The position numbers and the translations under genes were made by a program. Positions 17,529 through 27,154 of a DNA stretch of 64,000 nt are shown piece after piece (positions within the stretch are counted from its first letter, which is position 1; every line of letters begins with the position of its first letter). The notes under the pieces were generated by a model. It worked only from the letters and a program-made list of their open reading frames with translations, made no database searches and was not told the origin of the DNA. Origin of the DNA: Rhodobacterales bacterium (GTDB taxonomy: Bacteria; Pseudomonadota; Alphaproteobacteria; Rhodobacterales; Rhodobacteraceae); the NCBI GenBank assembly GCA_002747035.1, contig PDRZ01000014.1, forward strand, positions 205,553 to 269,552, given 5' to 3'.

Positions 17529-18917
17529 TCACATGATACTTTGCAGATTCATCTGCGCCCGCCGACTGCGCGGCATACGTTCTTCAAGGTATCCCAGCAG
17601 CGCCCCGGACATCAGCCACGTGAACGTGGTGATCGTCGCATTGGGCAACAGATCAAACAGGTTGAACCCGATCATCAACGCAATCGGCCCCAGCCACGGC
17701 GACACCTCCTCCTCTTTCTCCAACCGCGCCGTGCGCACCGCCAACAGGAACAGCGGCCAGGCCAGCAATACGAACTCGGCCAGAAAACCGACCCATCCGA
17801 ATTGCCCGATCACAATCACCCACCGCCCGTCGGCCACGGTCAGGATACGCCCCGACACCGGGTCAAGAATATGGTTTCGCCCCCAGCTGCCCCAGCCAAA
17901 GGCGGGCTTTTCATAGGCCCGCTCCAAAAGAATGTTCTCATTGGTAAAACGGAACTCAAGCGAGGCCGCCCGATCCGGATCAATCCGCGCCGCCTGCTCC
18001 AACAGAAACCGCTCGGGCACCAGCTCAAGCCCCTTCATCACGGGATAGGCAATCGCCACAAAAGCCAGCAACGCCGCCACCCGGAATTGGAACAGCCGCC
18101 CGGTGAACAGCACCATGGGCACCAAAACCAGCGAATAGGCCATGGAGGCCACGGATTTGCACATCACCAGCACAACCCAGTAATAGCCGGTCAGCGCCAT
18201 ATAAAACGCCCGCCACTTGCCCTCGGACGCCCGATAAAGCGCGGCACAGGCCGTCACCATGGTCAGCGCGAAAAACGCCACCCACAACCCGTGATACAGG
18301 AACACGATCGGACGGAACCCGCCAAACCGCACCATCTGGTCGAAATTATGCTGGAAAAACCCGTAAATCCACAGGTTCAACTGGGGGGACAGGCGGATCT
18401 CGATCAGCATCAGCAGGGTATACACCCCCCCCGCCGCGACCAGAGCCCAAAGGATGTCACGCTGATCCCGTGCGCGGTTCAGAAAATTGCGCGCCAGGAT
18501 AAAGGGCATCAACAGCATGGATTGCTGTACCATCAACGCAAAGGCTTCGGTCAACCGCAGCGCGGGCAATCCTACCCGCCCATAGAACACCGGCTCATCA
18601 TTGGTCAGAACCGTTGCCAGCGGGCTAAGCACGAACACCACCATCAACACCTTGGCCACGTTGGACCGGGGCAAAACCTGCAAATCACGCCCGAACATGA
18701 ACAGCACCACCAGAAACGCGGTGATCGACGGCAGAGTTTCCTTGGACAGGGGGGGCATCAGCGGGAAATCGAAAACGGCCGGGGGCGGCGGCAGAAACAG
18801 ATAGGCCACCAACAGCGACCAGATGATCGCCCGCCCCACTTCAAGCTTGCGAAAAATCGCGATCGAAATCAGCGGCCAAAGCGCAAGTACAAGAAAGGCC
18901 AGGGGGTTGGGATGCAT
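17529..18917 (-). CDS. O-antigen polymerase/ligase-like multi-pass membrane protein
   Basis: 462 residues with about ten to twelve hydrophobic segments and a long periplasmic loop around residues 300-370, as in Wzy polymerases and WaaL ligases. Sequence detail: FKLEVGRAII near the start, and a loop containing NENILLERAYEKPAFGWGSWGRN, which resembles the GxG region of O-antigen ligase-like proteins. It sits between a sugar transferase and a glycosyltransferase on the same strand, fitting a polymerase for a Wzx/Wzy-type exopolysaccharide. No flippase or Wza/Wzc export gene is in this window. The fold class is likely; the exact activity is inferred. Confidence 0.7.
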   Translation of the reverse strand: MHPNPLAFLVLALWPLISIAIFRKLEVGRAIIWSLLVAYLFLPPPPAVFDFPLMPPLSKETLPSITAFLVVLFMFGRDLQVLPRSNVAKVLMVVFVLSPLATVLTNDEPVFYGRVGLPALRLTEAFALMVQQSMLLMPFILARNFLNRARDQRDILWALVAAGGVYTLLMLIEIRLSPQLNLWIYGFFQHNFDQMVRFGGFRPIVFLYHGLWVAFFALTMVTACAALYRASEGKWRAFYMALTGYYWVVLVMCKSVASMAYSLVLVPMVLFTGRLFQFRVAALLAFVAIAYPVMKGLELVPERFLLEQAARIDPDRAASLEFRFTNENILLERAYEKPAFGWGSWGRNHILDPVSGRILTVADGRWVIVIGQFGWVGFLAEFVLLAWPLFLLAVRTARLEKEEEVSPWLGPIALMIGFNLFDLLPNATITTFTWLMSGALLGYLEERMPRSRRAQMNLQSIM

Positions 18918-19065
18918 CGGGGTCCGGTATCTGCTCGAGAAATTTCATTCGGCTGCAATGTAACAGATCCACGAGCCGCTGTCGTGGCAATGTCATGGCA
19001 ATAATGTGCGCAGATGGGGGGGACCGATCAGCCCGGCAAACAGGTGGCGGGATCATTCCCCCGGA

Positions 19066-19752
19066 TCAGTACCCTGTGCCGCGGAGCACCACCCGCACCG
19101 TGGACAGAAGCACATGGATATCTGTGCCAAACGACATCTTGCGGTAATAATCGGTGTCATAAATTGCACGGTCGCGGAAACTGCTCTCGTTACGCTCGCT
19201 GATCTGCCAGAGCCCGGTAATGCCGGGGCGCATGGCATAGTAGGCCGCGCCGGGGTAAAGTTCCTGCTGATCCACCATCATCGGGCGGGGCCCGACCAAC
19301 GACATGTCACCGATCAACACGTTGAACAACTGCGGCAACTCGTCCAGCGACGATTTGCGGATGAACTGCCCAAATGTGGTGATACGTGGGTCGGATTTAA
19401 GCTTTTGCGTCCGGTCCCATTCGGCCCGCGCCTTGGGGTTGCGAGCAAGATAGCTTTCCAGAACGCCATCCGCCCCGGCCACCATCGAACGCAGCTTGAA
19501 CATGCGGAACACCCGACCGTTCAGGCCAATCCGTTTCTGAACGTAAATCGGAGACCGTCCGTCCAGCGCGATAATCGCCATCAAAGGCATAAGCAGCATG
19601 ACCACGGGCACGGCGACCAACAGCACCAACAGGATATCCAGCCCACGTTTCACCGCACGCCGATATACACCGTTTCCACGGCGGCGGGACTCGTTGATGT
19701 CAATCAGGCTTTGCAGCTTTCCGACGTCAAATGCAGTAATCACACGTTCGCT
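19066..19752 (-). CDS. undecaprenyl-phosphate sugar phosphotransferase (ExoY/WcaJ type)
   Basis: About 228 residues from GTG 19752 (SERVITAFDVG); earlier in-frame starts up to 19872 add a cysteine-rich stretch unlike the family. One membrane hairpin (~35-60) is followed by the conserved cytoplasmic catalytic domain: KRIGLNGRVFRMFKLRSM, SLDELPQLFNVLIGDMSLVGPRP and RPGITGLWQISERN. It starts exopolysaccharide assembly by moving a hexose-1-phosphate onto the lipid carrier. It is the first gene of the minus-strand EPS run here, with about 150 bases before the polymerase-like gene. Long upstream non-coding DNA (to 20814) probably contains its promoter. Confidence 0.9.
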   Translation of the reverse strand, partial: SERVITAFDVGKLQSLIDINESRRRGNGVYRRAVKRGLDILLVLLVAVPVVMLLMPLMAIIALDGRSPIYVQKRIGLNGRVFRMFKLRSMVAGADGVLESYLARNPKARAEWDRTQKLKSDPRITTFGQFIRKSSLDELPQLFNVLIGDMSLVGPRPMMVDQQELYPGAAYYAMRPGITGLWQISERNESSFRDRAIYDTDYYRKMSFGTDIHVLLSTVRVVLRGTGY

Positions 19753-20814
19753 CACAAGCGTTTTCCCCAAGCAATGTCCCGAACACAACCCAACATGCGG
19801 CAAAGCACCCTGTCGGCACGGGCAAGGCCCATCCGAATTTCGCCGGGTTCTCCGGCACAGGTTTTGCATCAATGGCCCAAAGGCAGCAGGACCGATTTTT
19901 CACATGCTCGCGCTAAGAAACGAGACCAGACAGTTTACGCGCCGCACCTCTTCCACGCCCGTCCCACTCACGGCCCCATCGCCAGTGGTTCGTCTTGCGG
20001 CATTTCAGCTTTACGACCCGCACAATTTACAATTTGCCAAGTATCCGAGTCAATTGAAGAAAATTGAATACAACCTCGAAGGGAACTCGTCAGAATTGGC
20101 AGATACCACTCTGTGTCAAGCGCAGCCCCGTCATGCAACGCCCCACTCAACACAAGCCAAGTCTGATCGAAAAACACCGGCGCGCGAAAGGGGAAACCCC
20201 CCAAAAAATTCCCACCTCCCCCTTATCATGAGAGGGCATTTGAGCGGAAATCGACCCTCAATGTCGCGCGCCGGGCAACAATCTTCACGTTTCCATCGAA
20301 TTCCGATCACAACAGGAAACAAAAGCGCAAGGATTGAACGGCGTCAAGACGGGTCTGTTTTCACCGGAAAACACCCCGAAAACAGCCCCGGCCTCGCGGG
20401 TTCCCCCTTGTCACGTCGGGTCCCGTCCTGCATTTCGCCCCCGTCCAGCGCCGGCCACGCTACAGTTTCCGCGGGTATTTTCAGCGCGAAAAAAGGCGCG
20501 TGCAGTTTTTTTCATCACTCGATTGGTCTGAAAACATGAAAAACAGGGCATAACCCGCCCCGCGCGCCGTCCGTTGATTCGGACTTCTCATACGCCCCCG
20601 AATTTAAGTCCAATTCACGCACAGCCATCAGTCCAGACTTTCAATCCACGACAGATTTTTTCATATTTTTCAATGCACTAACCATTAACCCCCTGACGGA
20701 AAATCGGCCAAACCACCAACAAGTGACTATATTCACTGTTCCGGCTGCGCTAGTCATTGCTGAAAGGACCGCGAAAAAGCAATTTGCACCCTGTGGTGCG
20801 ACAGGGAAAATCAC
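19753..20814. other. long intergenic region between EPS operon and soeABC
   Basis: About 1060 bases between divergent operons with no convincing gene; open frames here have no domains or ribosome binding sites. The part at 20560-20720 is clearly more A+T-rich than its surroundings (for example TTTTTTCATATTTTTCAAT at about 20651), as expected of promoter DNA. A ribosome binding site GAAAGGA lies at 20761-20767, but soeA starts 48 bases further on. It probably holds promoters for both directions. Confidence 0.5.
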
Positions 20815-23643
20815 ATGCCAGATACCAAGATCGCCGCCCGCCCGGCCCCAAAAGTGTCGGACGAAATCCGCAAAACCACCTGCTATATGTGCGCCTGTCG
20901 CTGTGGCATCAATGTGCACCTTGAAAACGGCAAGGTGAAATATATCGAAGGCAACCGCGATCACCCGGTGAACAAGGGCGTTCTGTGTGCCAAGGGGTCG
21001 GCCGGGATCATGCAGCATTACGCCCCCTCCCGCCTGCGCGCGCCGTTGAAACGCGTTGGCCCGCGTGGTTCGGGCGAGTTCAGAGACATCAGCTGGGACG
21101 AAGCCTATTCGATCGCGGAAGGCTGGTTGAAACCCATCCGCGACACCGCGCCCGAAAAGCTGGCATTTTTCACCGGGCGGGATCAGTCACAGTCCTTCAC
21201 CTCGTTCTGGGCCCAGGCCTTTGGCACGCCGAACTACGCCGCTCATGGCGGGTTTTGCAGCGTCAACATGGCCGCCGCCGGGATTTACACCATGGGCGGG
21301 GCGTTCTGGGAATTTGGTCAACCCGATTGGGACCGGACCAAACTGTTCATGATCTTTGGCGTGGCCGAGGATCACGACAGCAACCCGATCAAGATCGGTC
21401 TGGGCAAATTGAAGGCCCGGGGCGGCAAGGTGATTGGCGTCAACCCGATCCGCTCGGGGTATAACGCCGTGGCCGATGACTGGATCGGGATCACGCCGGG
21501 AACGGACGGGTTGTTCATCCTCGCCATGATCCACGAATTACTGCGCGCGGGTAAGATCGATCTCGACTATCTGACCCGCTATACCAATGCCGGCTTCCTG
21601 GTCAATTGCGACGACACCAGCCCCGCATACGGGCTTTTCCTGCGTGATCAGGACGGCAAGGCCCAGGTGCTGGACCGTGCGTCGGGCAAAGCGGTGCCGT
21701 TTGATGCCAAAGGCGTTCTGCCCGACCTGGCCGGCCATATGCGCAAGGGCGGAGCCACCTATCGACCGGCCTTCCAGTTGTTGGCGGAAAAATATCTGGA
21801 CGAAGGCTATTCCCCTGAAAACGCTGCGGAAAAATGCGGAATTTCGGCAGAGAAGATCCGCGCCACGGCGGCGGAACTGGCCCGCGTGGCATTTGACGAA
21901 GAAATCCGGCTGGACGTCACATGGACCGATTGGAAGGGCGAAACCCATGATCACATGATCGGCCGCCCCGTGTCTTTCCACGCCATGCGCGGAATTTCGG
22001 CCCATTCCAACGGGTTTCAAACGGCGCGGGCTCTGCATATCCTGCAAATCCTGTTGGGCAGCGTCGAGGTTCCCGGGGGCTTCCGCTTCAAACCGCCCTA
22101 CCCCAAGCCCCCCGAAGCACATCCCAAACCCCACGCGGGCCACGCGCCGAACACCCCGCTGGACGGGCCGCACCTTGGCTACCCTCTTGGTCCCGAAAAC
22201 CTTTTGCTGGACGAAAACGGCAATGCCAAACGGATCGACAAGGCCTATACCTGGGAAAACCCGTTTTCGGCCCACGGGTTGATGCATATGGTGATTTCCA
22301 ACGCCCATGCGGGGGATCCTTACAAGATCGACACGCTGTTCATGTATATGGCCAACATGGCGTGGAATTCGTCGATGAACACGTCCGAAGTCATCAGGAT
22401 GCTGACCGACAAAGATGACAACGGCGATTACGTGATCCCGCATTTCATCTATGCCGATGCCTATAGTTCGGAAACCGTGGCCTATGCCGACCTGATCCTG
22501 CCCGACACCACCTATCTGGAACGGCACGACTGTATCTCCCTGCTCGACCGCCCGATTTGCGAGGCAGAGGCAGCGGCGGATTCGATCCGCTGGCCGGTGG
22601 TAGAGCCGGATCGCGATGTGAAAGGGTTCCAGTCGGCGCTGTGCGACCTTGGCGCGCGGCTCGGCCTGCCCGGGTTTGTCAATGAAGATGGCAGCCAGAA
22701 ATACGCCGATTACGCCGACTATATGGTCAACCACGAACGCCGCCCCGGCATTGGCCCGCTGGCCGGGTTCCGGGGCGAAAACGGAACAGAGAACGGGCGC
22801 GGTGCCCCCAACCCGAAACAGATCGAGAAATATATCGAAAACGGGGGCTTCTGGATCAATCATATCCCGCAAAAGGCACAGTTCTACAAACCCTGGAACG
22901 CGGGCTATCAGGACTGGGCGGTCTCCATCGGCCTGTTTGACGCGCCCGCGCCTTATGTCTTCAACCTCTATCTTGAACCCGCCCGCAAGATGCAGCGCGC
23001 CGCCGAAGGCTTTGGCGATATCCAGCCGCCCGATCATCTGCGCGATCAGGTGAAAAAGGCCATGTCGCCCCTGCCGGATTGGTACGAGCCGATCGAAGAA
23101 ACCCTCGTGGACAAAGAGCAATACCCGATCCACGCGCTGACCCAGCGGCCCATGCATATGTATCACAGCTGGGGCTCGCAAAACGCGTGGCTGCGTCAGA
23201 TCACAGGGGTGAACAAGCTTTATGTGCCCACTAAAATCTGGGAAGCCAACGGGTTCAGCGACGAAGACAACTGGGCCTATGTGTCCTCGGTTCACGGGCG
23301 CATCAAATGCCAGGTGGCCTTGATGGATGCGCTGAATGAAAACACTGTCTGGACATGGAACGCCATTGGCAAGAAACGTGGCGCATGGGCCTTGTCCGAA
23401 GATGCTCAGGAGGCGACCGAAGGTTTCCTGTTGAACCACCTGATCAACGAACTGCTCCCCCCCAGGGGCGACGGGCGGCGGTGGGCCAATTCCGACCCGG
23501 TGACGGGTCAGGCCGCGTGGTTCGACCTGCGCGTCCGGATCGAAAAGGCTCCCCCCGGAGGCCCAAGCGAACCGGCGCACAAACCCGCCAAGTCGCCCGT
23601 GGGGCAGGGTCCCGATCATGTGGCCTATGGGGGAGAGTTCTGA
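20815..23643 (+). CDS. soeA: sulfite dehydrogenase (quinone) molybdopterin subunit, SoeA-like
   Basis: 942 residues, a complex-iron-sulfur molybdoenzyme catalytic subunit. A [4Fe-4S] site is formed by C23, C26, C30 and C58; the likely Mo ligand is C148 in GGFCSVNMAAAG. There is no Tat signal peptide, so the enzyme faces the cytoplasm, as known for SoeABC and unlike DmsA or PhsA. With the following FeS and membrane subunits it would oxidise sulfite to sulfate and feed electrons to quinone. Length matches SoeA (~960). Other members of the polysulfide/thiosulfate reductase branch are an alternative, but the lack of an export signal and the DmsC-type anchor favour SoeA. Confidence 0.75.
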   Translation: MPDTKIAARPAPKVSDEIRKTTCYMCACRCGINVHLENGKVKYIEGNRDHPVNKGVLCAKGSAGIMQHYAPSRLRAPLKRVGPRGSGEFRDISWDEAYSIAEGWLKPIRDTAPEKLAFFTGRDQSQSFTSFWAQAFGTPNYAAHGGFCSVNMAAAGIYTMGGAFWEFGQPDWDRTKLFMIFGVAEDHDSNPIKIGLGKLKARGGKVIGVNPIRSGYNAVADDWIGITPGTDGLFILAMIHELLRAGKIDLDYLTRYTNAGFLVNCDDTSPAYGLFLRDQDGKAQVLDRASGKAVPFDAKGVLPDLAGHMRKGGATYRPAFQLLAEKYLDEGYSPENAAEKCGISAEKIRATAAELARVAFDEEIRLDVTWTDWKGETHDHMIGRPVSFHAMRGISAHSNGFQTARALHILQILLGSVEVPGGFRFKPPYPKPPEAHPKPHAGHAPNTPLDGPHLGYPLGPENLLLDENGNAKRIDKAYTWENPFSAHGLMHMVISNAHAGDPYKIDTLFMYMANMAWNSSMNTSEVIRMLTDKDDNGDYVIPHFIYADAYSSETVAYADLILPDTTYLERHDCISLLDRPICEAEAAADSIRWPVVEPDRDVKGFQSALCDLGARLGLPGFVNEDGSQKYADYADYMVNHERRPGIGPLAGFRGENGTENGRGAPNPKQIEKYIENGGFWINHIPQKAQFYKPWNAGYQDWAVSIGLFDAPAPYVFNLYLEPARKMQRAAEGFGDIQPPDHLRDQVKKAMSPLPDWYEPIEETLVDKEQYPIHALTQRPMHMYHSWGSQNAWLRQITGVNKLYVPTKIWEANGFSDEDNWAYVSSVHGRIKCQVALMDALNENTVWTWNAIGKKRGAWALSEDAQEATEGFLLNHLINELLPPRGDGRRWANSDPVTGQAAWFDLRVRIEKAPPGGPSEPAHKPAKSPVGQGPDHVAYGGEF

Positions 23644-23846
23644 TGCCTCTGTCAACCGGCACCCGCGCGGCAACGCCGGGCCATGCCCGCACCGCCCGCC
23701 TACGGGGCGGGCATATCCGCAACGTCACGCTGCGGACACCGTTGCGCCCCCCTCGCCCGCGGCTCTTGCTGCGAACCCGGCCGCGAAACGCCCCGTGCGG
23801 CGCGGGCATGGCCCTGACCACCAACACGAAAGGGGCCAGCGCATGA
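23643..23846 (+). CDS. possible small ORF bridging soeA and soeB
   Basis: 67 codons starting in the TGATG overlap with the soeA stop and ending in the ATGA overlap with the soeB start. Both junctions are the kind that give translational coupling. The peptide is rich in Arg, Pro and Thr, with no recognisable domain, and its composition resembles non-coding GC-rich DNA read in one frame. It may be a genuine leader or coupling peptide, or only an untranslated spacer that stayed open by chance. Confidence 0.3.
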   Translation: MPLSTGTRAATPGHARTARLRGGHIRNVTLRTPLRPPRPRLLLRTRPRNAPCGAGMALTTNTKGASA

Positions 23847-24574
23847 CCACCCTGCCCGGCCAGACCGAAAAGAAGCTTGGCCTTGTCATCGACCTTGACA
23901 CCTGTGTCGGCTGTCACGCCTGCGTGGTGAACTGCAAGGAATGGAACACCTCGAATTACGGCGTACCCCTGTCGGATCAGGACGCCTATGGGGCCTCGCC
24001 CTCGGGCAGCTTCCTGAACCGGGTGCATACGTTCGAGGCCCAGCCCGAGGGCGGTTGTTCCCAGACCGTGCATTTTCCCAAATCCTGCCTGCATTGCGAA
24101 GATGCCCCCTGTGTCACCGTCTGCCCCACCGGGGCCAGCTACAAGCGCAGCGAAGACGGCATTGTTCTGGTCAACGAAAACGATTGCATGGGCTGTGGCC
24201 TCTGTGCCTGGGCCTGTCCCTACGGCGCACGTGAAATGGATATGCTGGCCGGGGTGATGAAGAAATGCACGCTCTGTGTTGACCGGATCTATAACGATAA
24301 CATCCCGGAAGAGGACCGTGTCCCCGCCTGTGTGCGCACCTGCCCCGCCGGGGCGCGGCATTTCGGGGATTTCAACGATCCCAACTCAACCGTCAGCCAA
24401 TTGAGCGCGGAACGCGGAGGCATGGACCTGATGCCCGAAATGGGCACCAAACCGGTGAACAAATACCTGCCGCCACGGATCAAGGACGCGCCCGGCGATA
24501 CCCCTCTGACCCAGATCAACACAGAACCCCAGGGTTTCCTGGCTTGGCTCGACAAAGCACTGGAGGCTCTCTGA
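23843..24574 (+). CDS. soeB: sulfite dehydrogenase iron-sulfur subunit, SoeB-like
   Basis: 243 residues from ATG 23843; an in-frame start at 23618 would extend back into soeA and is rejected. Four cysteine clusters bind four [4Fe-4S] centres: CVGCHACVVNC, CLHCEDAPCVTVC, CMGCGLCAWAC and CTLCVDR with CVRTC. It relays electrons from the molybdenum subunit to the membrane anchor. Length agrees with SoeB/DmsB proteins. The soeC start follows its stop by one base. The family assignment is secure; the SoeB name depends on the soeA call. Confidence 0.8.
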   Translation: MTTLPGQTEKKLGLVIDLDTCVGCHACVVNCKEWNTSNYGVPLSDQDAYGASPSGSFLNRVHTFEAQPEGGCSQTVHFPKSCLHCEDAPCVTVCPTGASYKRSEDGIVLVNENDCMGCGLCAWACPYGAREMDMLAGVMKKCTLCVDRIYNDNIPEEDRVPACVRTCPAGARHFGDFNDPNSTVSQLSAERGGMDLMPEMGTKPVNKYLPPRIKDAPGDTPLTQINTEPQGFLAWLDKALEAL

Positions 24575-24575
24575 C

Positions 24576-25448
24576 ATGCACCCCGCGCCCTCCGTGATTC
24601 TCTTCACCTCGCTTTCCGGCCTTGGCTTCGGTCTGCTTGCGTGGCTTGGCCTTGGCCTGCCCCCGGTCACGGGCTGGGTGGCGTTCGTCTTTTACCTGCT
24701 GGCCTATGGGCTGGCCGTGGGGGGGCTGATCGCCTCGACCTTCCACCTTGGCAATCGCAAAAACGCGATCAAGGCGTTTTCCCAATGGCGCAGCAGTTGG
24801 CTGAGCCGCGAAGGGATCATGGCCATAGCCACCCTGCTGATCCTTGCCCCTCACGCGTTTTCCCAGGTGTTTTCGGGCGAACCGATCCGGGCTCTGGGCT
24901 TTGTCGGGGCGCTCTGTGCGCTGGCCACCGTTTTCACCACCTCGATGATCTACACCCAGCTTAAAACCGTGCCCCGCTGGCACACCCCGCTTACCCCGGC
25001 GCTGTTCATGGCCTATGCGCTGGCCGGGGGCGGGCTTCTGGCGGGACAGGTGCGGGCGGCCATGGTGCTCCTGCTCGTGCTGGGCGTGGTTCAGGTGTTG
25101 TATTGGCTCAGAACGGATGCCAAAGGGGCGCTGGCCGACACCACGGCGGAAACCGCGACCGGGCTGGGACGAATCGGCAAAACCCGCCTGCTGGAACCGC
25201 CCCATTCGGGCCAGAATTACCTGTTGCGCGAAATGGCATATGACGTGGGGCGCAAACATGCCCGGAAACTGCGGATCATCGCCTTGGCCTGCGCGGTTGT
25301 CCTGCCGGTGATCCTGCTGCTTTTGATCCCCGTCAGCCATGCCCTGGCCGTTCTGGCGATCCTGCTCCACCTCTGTGGCGTGCTGGCGTCACGCTGGCTG
25401 TTCTTTGCCGAGGCCCAGCATGTGGTGCGCCTCTACTATGGCAAATAG
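24576..25448 (+). CDS. soeC: sulfite dehydrogenase membrane anchor, DmsC/SoeC-like
   Basis: 290 residues with about eight membrane helices, belonging to the DmsC (DMSO reductase anchor) family. Characteristic parts are the N-terminal PSVILFTSLSGLGFGLLAWLG, FHLGNRKNAIKAFSQWRSSWLSREG split over the second loop, and the C-terminal ASRWLFFAEAQHVVRLYYG. It anchors SoeAB to the cytoplasmic membrane and passes electrons to quinone without heme. The gene is tightly linked to soeB. No anomalies were seen. Confidence 0.8.
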   Translation: MHPAPSVILFTSLSGLGFGLLAWLGLGLPPVTGWVAFVFYLLAYGLAVGGLIASTFHLGNRKNAIKAFSQWRSSWLSREGIMAIATLLILAPHAFSQVFSGEPIRALGFVGALCALATVFTTSMIYTQLKTVPRWHTPLTPALFMAYALAGGGLLAGQVRAAMVLLLVLGVVQVLYWLRTDAKGALADTTAETATGLGRIGKTRLLEPPHSGQNYLLREMAYDVGRKHARKLRIIALACAVVLPVILLLLIPVSHALAVLAILLHLCGVLASRWLFFAEAQHVVRLYYGK

Positions 25449-25492
25449 GACGGCAAACAGGACGGCAAATCGCGCTCCGGTTGGCGGGGGGC

Positions 25493-25552
25493 GTCGCCTC
25501 TCCGCCAAGCATCAAAAAAGCGCGCGGAAGCGCACATTTGGATTACCCCTCC
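25493..25552. repeat. dispersed repeat, family C, copy 1 (60 bp)
   Basis: Shares GTCGCCTCTC, AAAAA(G), GCGCGCGGAAGCGC and TTTGGATTACCCC in the same spacing with 28971-29030. It includes a small hairpin with GCGC arms around GCGGAA. Lies between soeC and ppx. Confidence 0.7.
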
Positions 25553-25609
25553 CCGTTGACCCCCCCCTGTCCGAAAGGGCATAACAGGGGGAAATATCCG
25601 GGGGATGAT

Positions 25610-27154
25610 ATGGACGGCAACGAACAGCCTTCTGCGACCGAATGGGGGCCATTTGGCCGCCCGCTCTTCAATGATCTCTCCTCCCGCTCGCTGTCGCGCG
25701 TGGGGGTTGTGGATGTGGGGTCAAACTCGGTCCGGCTCGTGGTTTTCGATGGCGCCGCGCGCAGCCCGGCCTATTTTTTCAACGAAAAGATCATGTGCTC
25801 GCTGGGTGCGGGGCTGGCCGAAACCGGGCGGCTGAACCCCTCGGGCCGGGTCCGGGCGCTGGCCGCGATTCGCCGGTTTCAACGTCTGGCCGAAGGGATG
25901 GGCACCGGCCCGCTGACCGCCGTGGCCACCGCCGCCGTGCGCGATGCCGAAGACGGGATGGAATTCCGCGATCTGGTCGAGGAACAGACCGGGTTGAAAC
26001 TGCACGTCATTGATGGCCGTGAAGAGGCCCGGCTGTCGGCTCAGGGCGTCCTTCTGGGCTGGCCCGGTGCCTATGGGCTGGTTTGTGACATCGGTGGCGC
26101 ATCGATGGAGCTGGCTGAAATCTCGCAAGGCAAGGTGGGCAATCGCGTCACCTCTCCCCTGGGGCCGCTACAGCTCAAAAACCTCAAGGGGGGCAAGAAG
26201 GGGCGCAAATCCCACATCCGCGGGATCGTTGAACAGTTGCATACCGAGATGGGCCCACAGCACAACCGCCTGTTCCTCGTCGGTGGATCATGGCGGGCGA
26301 TTGCCCGGATCGACATGGAACGGCGCGGCTATCCGCTCCAGGTGCTGCACGAATACAGGATGAGCGCGAAATCCGTGTCCGCCACCGCCAGATTCATCGC
26401 CGAACATGACCCGAACGACCTGCGCGCGCGGTGTGGCGTCTCCTCAAGCCGCATGGCGCTTGTTCCCATCGCGGCCGAGGTTTTGAAGCAAGTGGTACGC
26501 ACCTTCCGCCCCCGCGACATCGCGATAAGCTCTTATGGCATTCGCGAAGGTATGCTTTATGAACAGATGCCCCAGACACTGCGCGATCGCGACCCGCTGA
26601 TCGAAGCCAGTTGGTTTGCCGAAGCCAAGGATGCGCGCATCCCCGGTTTTGGCCGCACCCTGTTTTCCTTTGTCCAGCCGCTGTTCAAATCGGCCAGCCC
26701 CGAACGGCTGCGGCTGATCAAGGCCGCCTGTCTGCTTCATGACGTGAGCTGGCGTGCGCATCCCGACTATCGCGCCGAAACCTGTTTTGACAACGCCACC
26801 CGCGCCAACCTTGGCGGATTGCGCCATTCGGAACGGGTGTTTCTTGGGCTGGCACTGTTGCACCGCTACTCTAATTCGCGCACCGGCACGCGTTTCGAAC
26901 CCATGTATGACCTCCTGGCCGAATCCGATCAACAGGCCGCCGAAGTGGTGGGCAAGGCGATGCGTTTCGGGGCCATGCTGTGGCTGCGCAAGGACGCGGA
27001 TATGGGGAAGATGAAACTCTACCCCAAGAAAAAAGTGCTGGAGTTGCGCCTGTCCGACGATGCCAGCCCGCTGTTTGGCGAAGTCGCCGAAGCCCGTTTC
27101 AACTCTCTGGCCAATGCGCTGGGGGCTGACCCCAAGGTGATTGCCAAGGTCTGA
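25610..27154 (+). CDS. ppx: exopolyphosphatase / guanosine pentaphosphatase (Ppx/GppA) family protein
   Basis: 514 residues from ATG 25610, which follows GGGGGATG; an in-frame start at 25481 lies inside a dispersed repeat and is rejected. The N-terminal ASKHA ATPase-like fold begins GVVDVGSNSVRLVVFDG (phosphate loop 1), with AVATAAVRDA and the acidic/loop motif CDIGGASMELAEI. The C-terminal ~200 residues form an HD-like helical domain (LLHDVSW). The family removes terminal phosphates from polyphosphate and from pppGpp. Which of these dominates cannot be read from sequence. It stands alone between soeABC and cspA. Confidence 0.88.
   Translation: MDGNEQPSATEWGPFGRPLFNDLSSRSLSRVGVVDVGSNSVRLVVFDGAARSPAYFFNEKIMCSLGAGLAETGRLNPSGRVRALAAIRRFQRLAEGMGTGPLTAVATAAVRDAEDGMEFRDLVEEQTGLKLHVIDGREEARLSAQGVLLGWPGAYGLVCDIGGASMELAEISQGKVGNRVTSPLGPLQLKNLKGGKKGRKSHIRGIVEQLHTEMGPQHNRLFLVGGSWRAIARIDMERRGYPLQVLHEYRMSAKSVSATARFIAEHDPNDLRARCGVSSSRMALVPIAAEVLKQVVRTFRPRDIAISSYGIREGMLYEQMPQTLRDRDPLIEASWFAEAKDARIPGFGRTLFSFVQPLFKSASPERLRLIKAACLLHDVSWRAHPDYRAETCFDNATRANLGGLRHSERVFLGLALLHRYSNSRTGTRFEPMYDLLAESDQQAAEVVGKAMRFGAMLWLRKDADMGKMKLYPKKKVLELRLSDDASPLFGEVAEARFNSLANALGADPKVIAKV

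Noticed and set aside
20815-23643. Periplasmic DMSO, thiosulfate or polysulfide reductase
   Set aside because: No Tat signal peptide at the N-terminus, so a cytoplasmic SoeA-type enzyme fits better.
21538-23673. 711-codon open frame opposite soeA
   Set aside because: Antisense to a clear molybdoenzyme; no independent support.
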